The notes: generated by a model not told the origin, from the letters alone. Numbered from the stretch's first letter, positions 9,717 through 20,038 are shown. The stretch: 64,000 bases of DNA from Blastopirellula marina DSM 3645 (GCF_000153105.1 NZ_CH672377.1:26546-90545); one strand, 5' to 3'. Numbers and translations are program-made.

Positions 9717-10251
9717 GAGATTGCCTTCGAGAGCGTTGGTGAAAATTTAAGTCCGAGTTTCCCACAGGCCGGGCGAAGTTGCGTCACCGCAGGATCCCAA
9801 CTCCCATCGAGTCGAAAGAAAATTGTATCCGACCTGCGAATCGGGAAGACGCAGCGCCGCTGACGACATTGTCTCTCGACAAAACGCACGGACCTGGGGT
9901 CGAGTCACGCATGCAGAAGAACGCGCCGACGCTTGTCCGTCGCCAAGGCTGCGTCAAAAAACCATGGCCCGATCGCCAAACTACGCAGATTAACACTCAG
10001 GCAAAATGGGAAGTTCGATATCCAATGGATTCAGCGGTCCGGTCCGCTGGTCCAACCCAGCCAAATTCGAAGTCGTGCCGTCCACGAGGCCGACTAAAAA
10101 AAATGCTGCGGTCCGGTCCGATCTTCTAGCCGTTGAATCGGCTGGGACGAACTCTACGCAGCAAAACTCGATTTCCGCTGGGCGCACGCGTGAAGATCCC
10201 TAGACTGGAACAATTGCGATCGAATGGACAACAGGAACTAGCAATAGCGCG
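9717..10251. other. 535-bp gap without a convincing gene
   Basis: Divergent intergenic space between the MDR reductase and the sugar kinase. Open frames here are short, basic and low in secondary-structure-like pattern. The only structure seen is a 13-bp direct repeat GCGGTCCGGTCCG at 10034-10046 and 10108-10120. No tRNA, terminator or clear promoter pair was recognised. Confidence 0.6.
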
Positions 10252-11148
10252 ATGACAGAATCTCGACCAGTAATCGGCCTTGGCGAAATTTTATGGGACT
10301 GCTTCCCAGATGAGCGACGTCCCGGGGGGGCTCCGGCCAACTTTGCATTTCATGCGCAGCAGTTGGGACTCAACGGCGTCGTCCTTTCGCGGGTCGGTAC
10401 GGATGAATTGGGGGAAGAATTTGTCCAGTATCTTTCGCGGCATGGCCTGAGCGATCAGTATGTTCAACGCGATGCGGAGCATGCGACGGGGCAAGTGCGC
10501 GTTGAATTTGTCGATGGCGATCCGCAATACACGTTTGTCGACGATGTAGCGTGGGACTATTTGGAGTTTCTGCCGGAGACCGCCGTGCTGTGTGCGAAAG
10601 CGTCGGTCCTCTGTTTTGGGACGCTGGCGCAGCGCAGTCGCGCTAGTCAGTTGATGATTTATGACTGCTTGCGAGCGGCGCCCAGCGATGCTTGGAAGAT
10701 CTACGATATCAACCTGCGCCCCCCGTGGTTTAACAAGTCGACGATCGAGTCTTCGCTGCAATTGGCCAACGCGCTGAAACTGAACGAAGACGAAGTGGTC
10801 TATTTGGCCGAAAACTTTGGTCTCCCTACCGAGCTCGAACCCTTCGCGGCCGAAGTTCAGCAATTCTTTGGACTAAAGGCGGTCTGTATCACATTAGGAG
10901 GGGACGGTTGCTTGGTCGCGCGCGGCGACGAGCAAAGCCGGCAGCCGGGGATCCCGATCAAAATTGCCGATACCGTCGGCGCTGGAGATTCGTTCACAGC
11001 CGCGATCGCGCACGGACTGGTCCAGCAAAAATCGGTCGCCGAGATGGCGCGCTTCGCCAATCACGTAGCGGCGCTGGTCGCATCGCACGCCGGCGCTATG
11101 CCCGACTTAAGGGTCGAAATCGCTAAAATCCCCCAGAATTCGGCGTAG
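10252..11148 (+). CDS. PfkB-family carbohydrate kinase (fructokinase-like)
   Basis: Cytoplasmic ATP-dependent sugar kinase of the ribokinase fold. The N-terminal PfkB signature is [25 protein letters not shown], where the GGAPANFA part is characteristic of fructokinases (about residues 25-34). The C-terminal ATP/anion-hole motif [12 protein letters not shown] carries the catalytic aspartate in GAGD (about residue 246). The 298-residue length is normal. Its downstream neighbour, 110 bp away on the same strand, is a glucose-dehydrogenase-like enzyme, so a small sugar-metabolism pair is plausible. Fructose is the likely substrate by signature but is not proven. Confidence 0.92.
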   Translation: MTESRPVIGLGEILWDCFPDERRPGGAPANFAFHAQQLGLNGVVLSRVGTDELGEEFVQYLSRHGLSDQYVQRDAEHATGQVRVEFVDGDPQYTFVDDVAWDYLEFLPETAVLCAKASVLCFGTLAQRSRASQLMIYDCLRAAPSDAWKIYDINLRPPWFNKSTIESSLQLANALKLNEDEVVYLAENFGLPTELEPFAAEVQQFFGLKAVCITLGGDGCLVARGDEQSRQPGIPIKIADTVGAGDSFTAAIAHGLVQQKSVAEMARFANHVAALVASHAGAMPDLRVEIAKIPQNSA

Positions 11149-11258
11149 ATCGCCGCCTGGGCCCTACTTTTCGAGGCCGCATGGCCTTTGGTACGATAGG
11201 CGATCTTAGCCGCACCCTAGCGGCGTCGCTTGCACCATCTGATGAGAGTAACTCACCA

Positions 11259-12362
11259 ATGAAGGCAGTCGCGGTAACGCCCGGCACGCCCCACAGCGTC
11301 CACCTAGAAGATATTCCCATGCCCTCGCTTGACCAGTTTCCCAAGGGGAACGGGGTCTTGGTGAAGATATTGAAAGTCGGCGTGGATGCGACCGACAAAG
11401 AGATCAATGAAGCCTGGTACGGCGGAGCGCCTCCCGGCGACAAATATCTCGTGCTCGGTCACGAATCGTTTGGCGTGGTCCAAGAGGTCGGCCCGAATGT
11501 CACGCGGGTAAAGCCCGGCGACTATGTCACGGCCACCGTGCGTCGCCCCGGCGGATCGATCTATGACCAGATCGGCACGTACGACATGACTAGCGAAGAA
11601 GTCTATTACGAGCGGGGAATCAACCTGCTGCATGGCTTTCTGACCGAGTACATGGCCGACGAAGAAGAATACATCGTCAAGGTGCCGACCGGCCTCAAGC
11701 ACTTGCACGTGCTGATGGAGCCGATGAGCTGCGCCGCCAAAGCGATTCATCAAGCGTACGAAGTCCAGCGCCGCATGAAGGTCTGGCGCCCCGAAGTCGC
11801 GTGGGTGATGGGCGCCGGCCAGATCGGCCTGCTCTCGACCTTGGTTTTGAAACTGCGCGGCTTGCAGGTCTATACGATTGCTCGGGCGCCGGGTCCGCAT
11901 CTGAAGTCCGAAATCGTCGAAGGAATGGAAGCGACCTACGTCAGCTCCAAAGAAACTTCGCTGGATGAACTGGTCAAAAAGACCGGTCGGCCGCAGATCA
12001 TCCTTGACGCGACCGGCAGCAGCAAGATGGCCTTCGACGCGATGAAGTATCTGGGTCACAACGGCGTGCTCGCTTGGACGTCGATTACCGGCGCCAACCT
12101 GCAACACGAAGTTCCCAGCGACAAGCTGAACATCGAATGGGTCCTGGGCAACAAACTGCTGCTCGGGTCGGTCAACGCCAACCGCGAACACTTTGAACTC
12201 GGCATTCGCGATCTGGCCCTGGGTGACGTCACCTATCCCGGCGTGTTGGAAAAGATTTTGACCAACCCGGTCGATGGTCTCGACAACTACAAAGAGATGA
12301 TGCGTCTGCTGGTCGAAGACAATTCGGCGTTGAAGGTCTACGTCAACGTCGCCGAGGGCTAG
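11259..12362 (+). CDS. Glucose 1-dehydrogenase-like MDR enzyme
   Basis: Medium-chain dehydrogenase resembling archaeal/haloarchaeal NAD(P) glucose 1-dehydrogenase. The start chosen is ATG 11259 ([11 protein letters not shown]), the usual beginning of the family; an upstream in-frame ATG at 11181 adds 26 unlikely residues. Seen are [10 protein letters not shown] (aspartate where many MDRs have the first zinc cysteine), [12 protein letters not shown] (His-Glu of the catalytic zinc site), [26 protein letters not shown] (second Glu) and the Rossmann motif [11 protein letters not shown]. The four-cysteine structural zinc loop is absent: the stretch after VRRPGG has no cysteines. A near-perfect terminator follows at 12409. 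Substrate assignment is inferred from family likeness and the adjacent sugar kinase. Confidence 0.85.
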   Translation: MKAVAVTPGTPHSVHLEDIPMPSLDQFPKGNGVLVKILKVGVDATDKEINEAWYGGAPPGDKYLVLGHESFGVVQEVGPNVTRVKPGDYVTATVRRPGGSIYDQIGTYDMTSEEVYYERGINLLHGFLTEYMADEEEYIVKVPTGLKHLHVLMEPMSCAAKAIHQAYEVQRRMKVWRPEVAWVMGAGQIGLLSTLVLKLRGLQVYTIARAPGPHLKSEIVEGMEATYVSSKETSLDELVKKTGRPQIILDATGSSKMAFDAMKYLGHNGVLAWTSITGANLQHEVPSDKLNIEWVLGNKLLLGSVNANREHFELGIRDLALGDVTYPGVLEKILTNPVDGLDNYKEMMRLLVEDNSALKVYVNVAEG

Positions 12363-12408
12363 CACCGGCGCGGCTCGACGCTTCGCGTGCGGCAAATACA
12401 AACGAGAA

Positions 12409-12446
12409 AGGCTCGTCGAACTTACGGTTCGACGAGCCTCTTTTTT
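12409..12446 (+). terminator. Rho-independent terminator
   Basis: A perfect 13-bp stem (12409-12421 with 12427-12439) with a 5-nt loop is followed by CTTTTTTG. It lies just downstream of the glucose-dehydrogenase-like gene and separates it from the molybdoenzyme gene. Confidence 0.92.
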
Positions 12447-12518
12447 GTCCCCCTGGGCGAGGTCTGCTATGATTCTTCTAGCACCCCCTACCCTTCTCTT
12501 CTCCCCCCTTAGAAGATC

Positions 12519-14729
12519 ATGCGCAAACTCACCAGCGGCGGCGGTTGGCAAGCGATCAAATACACGTTCACCAAAGGACGCCAGGCCGGCGGCATTTGGA
12601 AACTGTGGAAAGCGATGCGCAGCAAGAATGCCTGCAAAACCTGCGCACTGGGCATGGGGGGGCAAAGCGGCGGCATGGTCAACGAAGTCGGCAGCTTCCC
12701 CGAGGTCTGCAAAAAGTCGCTACAGGCCATGGTCGCCGACATGCAAGGCGCGATCCAGCCCGAGTTCTGGAAAACCTACAGCGTCGCGCAGCTCGCGAAG
12801 TTCACGCCGTATCAAATGGAGCATAGCGGCCGTTTGGTTCAACCGATGCTCTACGAGCGCGGCGCAGGCAACTATCGCCCCATCGAGTGGGAAGAAGCGT
12901 TCCGCCGCATCGCCGACAAACTCAAGAGCCTGCCGGCCGACGACACCTTCTGGTACTTCAGCGGACGCAGCTCGAACGAGGCCGGCTTTCTGCTGCAGCT
13001 GTTCGCGCGCATCTACGGCACTAACAATGTCAACAATTGCAGCTACTACTGTCATCAGGCGAGCGGCGTGGGACTCGCTTCGACCATCGGCAGCGGGACG
13101 GCGACGCTGGTGCTGGAAGATGTGGAACACGCCGATCTGGTCTTTTTGATCGGCGGCAATCCGGCCAGCAATCACCCCCGGCTGATGTCATCGCTCAAGC
13201 ATATTCGGCGGCGCGGCGGCGAGGTGATCGTCATCAATCCAGTGATCGAAACCGGCCTGGTGAATTTCCGCGTCCCCAGCGATCCGATCAGTCTGCTGTT
13301 TGGCACCAAAATCGCCACGCAGTACGTTCAACCTCATATCGGCGGCGACTTGGCCCTGTTGAAAGGGATCGCCAAGCAGATCGACGAAATGGGCGCCGCC
13401 GACCTGCAATTTCTCGCTGAACATTGCGACGACAGCGAAACCTGGCTCGCTCATCTGCGCGAACTGACATGGGACGAAATCCTGACCAAGTCCGGCGTCA
13501 GTCGCGAACAGATCAACGACATCGCCGCGCGGTACGCCAAGGCCAAGAACGTCGTCTTCAGTTGGACGATGGGCATTACGCATCATGCGCACGGCGTCGA
13601 CAACGTCCAAGCGATCGCCGCTCTGGCCGCGATGCGCGGGATGATCGGTCGCCCCCACGCAGGGCTGATGCCGATTCGCGGCCACTCCAACGTGCAAGGG
13701 ATCGGCTCGGTCGGCGTGACGCCGCAATTGAAAAGAGCGATCTTTGAACGGCTAGAATCGAATTTCAAATTGCAACTGCCGACATCCGTCGGGCTCGATA
13801 CGCTCGCGTGCATGGAAGCGGCGCACCGCGGCGAGTTGAAGCTGGGCTTCTGTCTCGGCGGCAATCTGTACGGCTCGAACCCCGAGCAAAAGTTCGCCGG
13901 CGAGGCGCTCGAGCAACTAGAGATGATGGTCTTCCTCAGTACGACGCTCAACACAGGACATGGTAACGGCCTGGCGAAAGAAACCCTCATCTTGCCGGTC
14001 CTTGCGCGCGACGAAGAACCGCAGCCGACCACGCAAGAATCGATGTTCAACTACGTCCGGCTCTCCGATGGCGGACCGCGACGTTTGCAAGGTCCGCTCA
14101 GCGAGGTCGAAGTGATTGCGCGCATCGCCAGCGATACGCTGGGGGACGCCGGCGCGATGGATTGGAAATCGATGCAAGATACCGGCAAGATTCGTGACGC
14201 GATTGCGCAGGTCGTGCCAGGCTTCGAGCAGATCGAAACGATCGACCAAACGAAACAAGAGTTTCAAATCGCCGGGCGAACCTTTCACACGCCGATCTTC
14301 CCCACGCCGACCGGCAAAGTGCAGTTGTTCACACACGAGATTCCGCCGCTCAAAGGGGGCGAAAACCAATTGCGGCTGATGACCGTACGAAGTGAAGGTC
14401 AGTTCAACACCGTCGTCTACGAAGAAGAAGACATCTACCGCGGCATCGATCGCCGCGACGTGATCTTGATTCACCCGGACGATTGTCGCCGGTTGGGATT
14501 GGCCCAAGATCAAAAGGTCGAGATCCATTCTGACGTCGGCTTGATCCGCGGCTTCCTGGTCCGCGAGTACGAGGATATTCGCCCCGGTAATGCGTTGATG
14601 TACTACCCCGAAGCGAACGTCCTGGTAGCACGTCGCGCCGATCCCAAGTCGAAGACTCCAGCGTTCAAAGGGGTCGTGATTGACGTCCGCCCGTTGGGAT
14701 CAGACTCCTCGGCTGCCGCCGTCGTTTAG
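12519..14729 (+). CDS. FdhF/YdeP-family molybdopterin oxidoreductase
   Basis: Molybdenum bis-MGD enzyme of the FdhF/YdeP group related to formate dehydrogenase alpha chains. At 736 residues it is typical in length. The N terminus has a two-cysteine motif KNACKTCALGM (C39, C42). The segment NNCSYYCHQASGVGL (about residues 172-186) supplies a candidate Mo-coordinating cysteine. Molybdopterin-binding motifs include LIGGNPASNHPR, VINPVIETGLVNF and, near the C terminus, HPDDCRRLGLAQDQKVEI and GNALMYYPEANVL. No signal peptide is visible, so it is probably cytoplasmic. No electron-transfer subunit or cofactor gene is adjacent. The family is loosely linked to acid resistance in E. coli (YdeP); the substrate is unknown. 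Confidence 0.9.
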   Translation: MRKLTSGGGWQAIKYTFTKGRQAGGIWKLWKAMRSKNACKTCALGMGGQSGGMVNEVGSFPEVCKKSLQAMVADMQGAIQPEFWKTYSVAQLAKFTPYQMEHSGRLVQPMLYERGAGNYRPIEWEEAFRRIADKLKSLPADDTFWYFSGRSSNEAGFLLQLFARIYGTNNVNNCSYYCHQASGVGLASTIGSGTATLVLEDVEHADLVFLIGGNPASNHPRLMSSLKHIRRRGGEVIVINPVIETGLVNFRVPSDPISLLFGTKIATQYVQPHIGGDLALLKGIAKQIDEMGAADLQFLAEHCDDSETWLAHLRELTWDEILTKSGVSREQINDIAARYAKAKNVVFSWTMGITHHAHGVDNVQAIAALAAMRGMIGRPHAGLMPIRGHSNVQGIGSVGVTPQLKRAIFERLESNFKLQLPTSVGLDTLACMEAAHRGELKLGFCLGGNLYGSNPEQKFAGEALEQLEMMVFLSTTLNTGHGNGLAKETLILPVLARDEEPQPTTQESMFNYVRLSDGGPRRLQGPLSEVEVIARIASDTLGDAGAMDWKSMQDTGKIRDAIAQVVPGFEQIETIDQTKQEFQIAGRTFHTPIFPTPTGKVQLFTHEIPPLKGGENQLRLMTVRSEGQFNTVVYEEEDIYRGIDRRDVILIHPDDCRRLGLAQDQKVEIHSDVGLIRGFLVREYEDIRPGNALMYYPEANVLVARRADPKSKTPAFKGVVIDVRPLGSDSSAAAVV

Positions 14730-14834
14730 ACAGGTATTGTGCGCAGAATCAGAGGCGCCCAGGGTGTACGAATTGGATGTCGCGACTAAAGTGGTAAAGA
14801 GCCCCCAACTCCTTTCACACGTCCGAGCAGACTT

Positions 14835-17474
14835 ATGACGCACCGCCTATTCGTACTGGGCGTTTTCTCGATTTTTCTTGCCGTTTTTTCTACCCCGTCT
14901 GCTCATGCAGCCGAAGAGTATCGCGTTTGTCGCTATTGCGGCGACTCGCATGACGCTCGCGGGATGTTCGGCGTCGACCTGGAAGGAGATGGACGTCGCT
15001 ACGCGCCGATTCGTCAGGTAGACGTGTTGCACATCAAGCTGGATGTGACGCCTGACTTTACTCAGCGGACGGTCGAGTGCGTCACCACGATCAAATTTGT
15101 GCCGTTACGGCAACCGCTGCGAGAATTGAAGCTTGACGCGATGGAGCTGACGATCGATCGCGTCCGCGGGTCGGCCGAGATCTCCGACTTCGCAACCACC
15201 AAAAAAGAGTTGACGATCGCCTTCGCCGAGCCGATTCCGGTGGGGGAAGAAGCGTTTGTCGAGATCGCTCATCACAGCCAACCGACCGGCGGTTTCTATT
15301 TCCGCACGCCGGAGATGGGCTACCCGGCCGACGACATCCATTGCTGGACGCAGGGAGAATCGCATTTCGCGCGGCAGTGGTTTCCTTGCTTTGACTATCC
15401 CAACGAACGTTCGACCACCGAAGTGATCTGCCGCGTTCCGCCCACGATGACCGTCGTCTCGAATGGTCGCCAGATAGGGGACGAAGTCGACGCCGAGTCA
15501 GGATTGCGAGTCGTACATTGGCTGCATGACAAGCCGCACGTCAACTATTTGATCTGCCTGGTCGCCGGTAATCTGGAGAAGCTCGAAAAGATGTCAGGCG
15601 ACGTTCCGCTCGGCTTTTACACGCAGCCTTCGTGGAAGGAACATGCGGAGAACTCGTTTGCGGATACGGCCGACATCATGGATTTCTTTCAGAAAGAAAT
15701 CGGCGTCCCCTATCCGTGGCCCAAGTACGATCAGGTCACCATCGCCGACTTTATGGCAGGCGGGATGGAAAATACGACCATCACCACGCTGACCGACGGC
15801 ACCATCCACGCCGCCGAGACCGAAAACGTGAAAACGTCGCATGGTCTCGACGCGCATGAAATGGCGCATCAATGGTTCGGCGATTATGTCACCTGCGTCG
15901 ATTGGAGCCATCTCTGGTTGAACGAAGGGTTCGCGACCTACTACACCCATTTGTACGAAGGAAAAAAATCGGGACGCGACGCGATGCTGTATGGGCTCTA
16001 TCGCGACGCGACCGGGCGAATCCTGACGCAAACCAGCGACAAGAAACCGATCGTCTGGAACCAATACAAAAACTCGGGCCAGCAGTTTGACTATCGCGCC
16101 TACCCGAAAGGGAGTTGGGTTCTGCACATGCTCCGCAATCAGCTGGGCGAAGATCTTTTTCGCGAGTGCGTCAAAACCTATCTCGAGCGTAACGCGTTGT
16201 CGAGCGTCGCGACTCCGGCGCTGCAATCGACGATCGAAGAAGTGAGCGGTCGCAGCTTCGATCAGTTTTTTGATCAATGGGTTTATCACGCTCGCTTTCC
16301 GGATCTCAAAATCACCTATCGCTGGCTCCCCCACGAAAAGCTGGCCCACCTGACGCTGGAGCAGACCCACGAAACCAACGATGCGGTTCTGCTGTACGCT
16401 TTCCCGGCGACCTTTCGCTTTGACTCGAAAAGCGGCTCGGTGTCGCGCACGTTCCGTGCCGACGGCAAAAAGCAGGAGTGGTTCGTGCCGCTCGACGAAA
16501 AGCCGCAAGTGGTCCGCTTCGATCCCGACTACGCCTTATTGGCCCGCGTGACCTTCGAGAAGCCGAACGAAATGCTGTTCGCCCAACTGAAAAACCAGGA
16601 CTACATGGTCGGCCGCCTGTGGGCGATCGAACAGTTGGAGAAGAAGAAGTCGGACGACGTGGTCGAAGCATTAACAACGGCGCTGCAAACGGATTCTTTT
16701 TACGGGGTTCGCAAAGAAGCGACCCAAGCACTGCAAAAAATACATAACGACAAAGCGTTTGACGCGCTGCTCGCTTCGACCGAACAAAGCGACGCGCGGG
16801 TTCGCCTGGAAGTGATCGAGGCGCTCGGCCGCTTCTATCGCCCAACGCGGGTCAATGACTTTGTCGAAATGGTCCGTAGCGAATCGAATCCGGCGATTCA
16901 AGCCGCGCTCGTCCGCTCGCTAGGAAAATACCATGACGAAGCGGTCGATGGCTTGCTGCTCGAATTGCTGAAGTCCAACACCTTCCGTAACGAATTGCTG
17001 GGCGCCGCGATCGAAGCGATCAACGCTCGACGCGATGCGAGTATGGCGAGCGTGTTGATGGAGACGATTGAGACGCGTCGCGGCGACTTCACCACGTCAG
17101 GTCTGGCCTCGGCGTTAACCACGCTGGCCCGCATTAGCGAAGACCAAGACGACACCGCGGCGCAGCGCAAACTGCTGTTAGCCCAACTGAGCGACCTCCG
17201 CAGCCCGGTCCGCCAAGGAGCGCTGCAAGCGCTCGGCCTGCTGGGAGATGTCGAAGCGCTTAGCGTCCTCGAAACCTTCGCCGCCAGCGCCGCCGAAAAA
17301 GAATCGGAAGCAGCGGCGAAAAAAGCGATCGAAGAACTACGCGCCGAAAAGCCGGCCGCACCGCGAGAACTGAGCGAACTCCGCAAACTGATCGATGCGT
17401 TGAAAAAGCAAAACGAAAAGTTAATCGAGGATGTGAATACGCTCAAAAAGAAGGTCGAAGCCAAAGCCAAGTAA
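14835..17474 (+). CDS. Exported M1-family zinc aminopeptidase with HEAT repeats
   Basis: Secreted metallopeptidase removing N-terminal residues from peptides. A signal peptide ends near residue 25 (TPSAHAAEE). The substrate-anchoring motif is GGMENT (about 313-318). The zinc site is HEMAHQWFGDY (about 341-351) with the third ligand in LNEGFATYY about 19 residues later. The catalytic region ends near residue 540. It is followed by about 280 residues of HEAT-like helical repeats and a C-terminal coiled coil rich in Lys/Glu (LRKLIDALKKQNEKL onward). An unusual short cysteine pair, CRYCGD, sits right after the signal sequence. At 879 residues it matches the length of M1 enzymes. A hairpin at 17511 probably ends the transcript. 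Confidence 0.93.
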   Translation: MTHRLFVLGVFSIFLAVFSTPSAHAAEEYRVCRYCGDSHDARGMFGVDLEGDGRRYAPIRQVDVLHIKLDVTPDFTQRTVECVTTIKFVPLRQPLRELKLDAMELTIDRVRGSAEISDFATTKKELTIAFAEPIPVGEEAFVEIAHHSQPTGGFYFRTPEMGYPADDIHCWTQGESHFARQWFPCFDYPNERSTTEVICRVPPTMTVVSNGRQIGDEVDAESGLRVVHWLHDKPHVNYLICLVAGNLEKLEKMSGDVPLGFYTQPSWKEHAENSFADTADIMDFFQKEIGVPYPWPKYDQVTIADFMAGGMENTTITTLTDGTIHAAETENVKTSHGLDAHEMAHQWFGDYVTCVDWSHLWLNEGFATYYTHLYEGKKSGRDAMLYGLYRDATGRILTQTSDKKPIVWNQYKNSGQQFDYRAYPKGSWVLHMLRNQLGEDLFRECVKTYLERNALSSVATPALQSTIEEVSGRSFDQFFDQWVYHARFPDLKITYRWLPHEKLAHLTLEQTHETNDAVLLYAFPATFRFDSKSGSVSRTFRADGKKQEWFVPLDEKPQVVRFDPDYALLARVTFEKPNEMLFAQLKNQDYMVGRLWAIEQLEKKKSDDVVEALTTALQTDSFYGVRKEATQALQKIHNDKAFDALLASTEQSDARVRLEVIEALGRFYRPTRVNDFVEMVRSESNPAIQAALVRSLGKYHDEAVDGLLLELLKSNTFRNELLGAAIEAINARRDASMASVLMETIETRRGDFTTSGLASALTTLARISEDQDDTAAQRKLLLAQLSDLRSPVRQGALQALGLLGDVEALSVLETFAASAAEKESEAAAKKAIEELRAEKPAAPRELSELRKLIDALKKQNEKLIEDVNTLKKKVEAKAK

Positions 17475-17510
17475 GCCGCGATTGATTGATCGGCGACCGC
17501 AATTTTGGCT

Positions 17511-17540
17511 GCCTCCCCGCATTGGCGGGGAGGCATTCTT
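17511..17540 (+). terminator. Probable terminator hairpin
   Basis: A perfect 10-bp GC-rich stem GCCTCCCCGC/GCGGGGAGGC with an ATTG loop spans 17511-17534 and is followed by ATTCTT. The T-tract is short, so it is less certain than the hairpin at 12409. It lies between the convergent M1 peptidase and lipoprotein genes. Confidence 0.65.
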
Positions 17541-17588
17541 GCTTGCCGATAGGAGTTGCCGCGGTTAGAAGCTGATCGCCGCGCCCGT

Positions 17589-17975
17589 TTAGGGCTTCTC
17601 CACGACGATCTCGATTTCCTTGTCTCCGGAGACTTCGATCTGGATGCCGGAGGTTTCATAGGATTGGAACTTTTTCGCGACCAGCGACTTTCTTCCAACG
17701 CCGCCTGACGGATCGGCCGCATAGGCGTCGATAGACGCTTGATAAACCCCATCCGGAACGCCGCCATCGATCATTCCTAAATCGACGGTTCCATCCTCTT
17801 GGATGTAGCCAAAGGTTTCGAATTCATCACCGACGATTCTCACCTGGCCGGAGGTCAACGGCGTACCGTCCTCAAATTTAACCGTAGCGATCACCCGGTT
17901 CTCGGAATAGCCGGAGCAACCGACGAGCACGATGGTCGCCAACAGCAGAGTAATCATGCCAAACAATCTAGTCAC
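17589..17975 (-). CDS. Small lipoprotein, carboxypeptidase-regulatory-like
   Basis: Exported lipoprotein of unknown function. I start it at GTG 17975 because an AGGA ribosome-binding site lies 8 nt upstream and the product then begins VTRLFGMITLLLATIVLVGC, a lipoprotein signal with the lipobox cysteine at residue 20. An earlier in-frame ATG at 18014 has no such support. The mature part (KFEDGTPLTSGQVRIVG, DGTVDLGMIDGGVPDGVYQASI) resembles the beta-sandwich carboxypeptidase-regulatory-like proteins that commonly follow DUF1559 genes in Planctomycetes. It lies 114 bp downstream of such a gene on the same strand, so the two are probably co-transcribed. Confidence 0.8.
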   Translation of the reverse strand: MTRLFGMITLLLATIVLVGCSGYSENRVIATVKFEDGTPLTSGQVRIVGDEFETFGYIQEDGTVDLGMIDGGVPDGVYQASIDAYAADPSGGVGRKSLVAKKFQSYETSGIQIEVSGDKEIEIVVEKP

Positions 17976-18089
17976 GTTTGGTATCCTTTTCGAAATTGTA
18001 TTGTCGTTTCCCACCCTTAGATGGGACGATGGGGTCAGATCGACGCGCCATCGTCCTGTTTGTCGCCGCAGCCGGCATCGGCACGCGCC

Positions 18090-19118
18090 TTACTGATTGG
18101 CGATGACGGTTCCATCGCTGCGATGCCCGTACTGGCGGCGAATGAGTTCCGGCGTGTTTTGCGACAGCGAGGTCACCGAACCGTCGCACAACAGAAACTC
18201 GACGACGCCGGGATGATAGCTGCCGAAACCAACCTGCGTGTTCGGCGCGGTCGCATACATATCGTCAGGCGTCGTGTCATTCGGTCCCCGGCCAAACCGT
18301 TGGCGAATATTGCGGGAGAGCAAAAATTCGCGCCAGTTGCCGGCGTCAAACATGTACGACCCGTCCGTTCCATCGCCGCCGCAGCACTTGCCAACTTCGT
18401 TGCCGCGCAGATGCTTTTCGCCGATGATCGCCGTGTTGCTCAAGCCGTCAGTGATCGAAGCGAACGAGAGTTGCGGTTTGGCTTGCGTAAACCGGACATC
18501 GCCTGGCAACGATTCGTTGACCCGGGCCAGCGTGAGCGCCCCTTTTTGGGCAGCGAGATGGTCCGCGTTGGATCCAAAGTAGTGGTTCCACCAACCGTCC
18601 TCACTCGCCGTATCGTACAAATCGCGATAGAGAAACACGGCCGCATAGTCCGACAGAGGACCACGAGCGGGGTTCGACGAGTCGTCGATCATTTGCGTGC
18701 CCGAGCGCTTCGAGGGGCAGTGCATGTAGGGAATGCTGGCAAGCGCCGCCTTTTCCGTATCGGTGAGCCGGTCCCAGTTGTCTAGGCTCGGGTAGTTCAA
18801 ATTGTTGCCGCCGTTGGCGTTACTGCCTGAAAGCATTTCGTAGGCGTTGTTCTGCTCCATCTGCGGCATCATATAGATCCAGAAACTCTGGTGGTCCACA
18901 TGACTCATCAACGGGGGAATCTTCCCATAGGTGTCGTGCCAGTTATGGATGCCAAGCCCCATCTGCTTCAGATTATTCGTGCATTGCATGCGGCGAGCCG
19001 CTTCGCGGGCTTGCTGGACGGCGGGAAGCAACAGCGCGATCAAGACGCCGATGATCGCGATGACCACCAACAACTCGACTAAGGTAAAACCACGACGGGA
19101 TAAGGGGGTTCTAGACAT
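18090..19118 (-). CDS. DUF1559 prepilin-like protein
   Basis: Planctomycete-specific pseudopilin-like surface protein. ATG 19118 is preceded by GAGG and gives the class III/type IV prepilin N terminus [20 protein letters not shown] (residues 7-26) with the conserved Glu after the processing site, then [21 protein letters not shown]. The C terminus has the family H-x-DG motif, seen as [16 protein letters not shown]. The 342-residue length is usual. Dozens of paralogues per genome are normal in this group; their exact role (surface fibres or secretion) is unsettled. The next gene downstream is the small lipoprotein. An in-frame upstream extension to 19292 is rejected because it has no prepilin-like leader. 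Confidence 0.95.
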   Translation of the reverse strand: MSRTPLSRRGFTLVELLVVIAIIGVLIALLLPAVQQAREAARRMQCTNNLKQMGLGIHNWHDTYGKIPPLMSHVDHQSFWIYMMPQMEQNNAYEMLSGSNANGGNNLNYPSLDNWDRLTDTEKAALASIPYMHCPSKRSGTQMIDDSSNPARGPLSDYAAVFLYRDLYDTASEDGWWNHYFGSNADHLAAQKGALTLARVNESLPGDVRFTQAKPQLSFASITDGLSNTAIIGEKHLRGNEVGKCCGGDGTDGSYMFDAGNWREFLLSRNIRQRFGRGPNDTTPDDMYATAPNTQVGFGSYHPGVVEFLLCDGSVTSLSQNTPELIRRQYGHRSDGTVIANQ

Positions 19119-19768
19119 AAAGTAAACCTCAAATACATGCACGAAAAAGGATGGTTGAATATGTCGGCGAACCGACATCGGGGGCACAACGTAGCAAGTA
19201 TTTGAGGAAGGCCGTGTTAAGTCAACGGTCGAGCGGCGAGCGCAAATTGCCGACCAAGAATGGGAATGCCCGCAATAAAAAAGAGGGGTCAAATTATATC
19301 TACGCCCATTCCGCTCATCGGAGGGGCCAATTTACGATTGAACGTCGTGTCTGCTGAGAACGTTTGTAATTCTTGCAACCTTCGCCTCAGAGAAGCTGCG
19401 CCGACAAAAGAAAACAACTGCTCCGCGCTCCTTTAAAAGTTCCGCGGTATCCCACCGAATCTTCGAAAATCTCTCCTCAACTTCGGTAATCCGCAAGGCG
19501 GCGCGGGACAACTTCGCAGCAGCGCATATACATATGTATTTTCTTTGTCGCCGCCTTTGGCTTGGAAAAAGTCGGCTCAGTTCAACCCGTAGGCGCCGTT
19601 ATTGAACGTCATATGACCAACGCCGAGCCAACGTTAACGGTCGGGCTGATCGCCGCCCAGCGACGCGCGATGATCGGTCGCTTGACGATGCAACGTTTCT
19701 AGGCGAGAGCTAGAGGAGAAACGAAGACCCGGTGCGAATCGCGGCGCCCGCTTCCTTGCTCTTGAGGA
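19119..19768. other. 650-bp gap upstream of DUF1559, no convincing gene
   Basis: This stretch carries the promoter region of the DUF1559 gene and sequence that looks decayed. A short plus-strand open frame ending at the TAG at 19698-19700 (residues VGAVIERHMTNAEPTLTVGL and beyond) reads protein-like but has no start codon and may be a gene tail. A 12-bp palindrome ATACATATGTAT lies at 19528-19539. Composition is more AT-rich than the flanking genes in places. Confidence 0.5.
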
Positions 19769-20038
19769 CTACGGAGCAATCACCGGCGTCACCACGTAGG
19801 GAGTTTCATTCAGCCAATTTGGCCAGAGCGCGCCACCTTCCGCATGGCGAGCTTCAAAGTAGTACTGAAGATCGTAGTTGGGGTTCTTCTCAGGGCCGGC
19901 GCTGGCTGCCATCAGACGATTGTATTCGTCCCAAGCAGCGGCCTCATCCGATCCGAGGTTGATTTGCTTGGTCCCGAGCTGGACCTTCCAATTGCCGCTT
20001 TGTTTGTGGAACCACGGCTTGGGCTTTCGCTTGATCAT
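19769..20038 (-). pseudogene. Integrase arm-binding domain remnant
   Basis: An 89-residue frame beginning MIKRKPKPWFHKQSGNWKVQ, followed by LGTKQINLGSDEAAAWDEYNRLM. This pattern (KPWF-x-Q-x-W-V-x-L-G-KQINLG-x-E-YxRLM) is the usual N-terminal arm-binding segment of planctomycete tyrosine recombinases. After about residue 50 the match is lost and the frame stops, so the core-binding and catalytic domains (R-H-R-Y) are absent. It lies outside the left copy of the 42-bp tRNA repeat, pointing away from the island, and may be left over from an earlier insertion. It might instead be a small real protein reusing this domain. Confidence 0.5.

Noticed and set aside
9779..10129. 116-residue frame in the gap before the sugar kinase
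   Set aside because: No ribosome-binding site, no motif, and an Arg/Thr/Pro-rich composition typical of random GC-rich sequence.
12519..14729. True formate dehydrogenase
   Set aside because: Only two N-terminal cysteines (no 4Fe-4S motif) and no partner subunits; it fits the FdhF/YdeP branch with unknown substrate.
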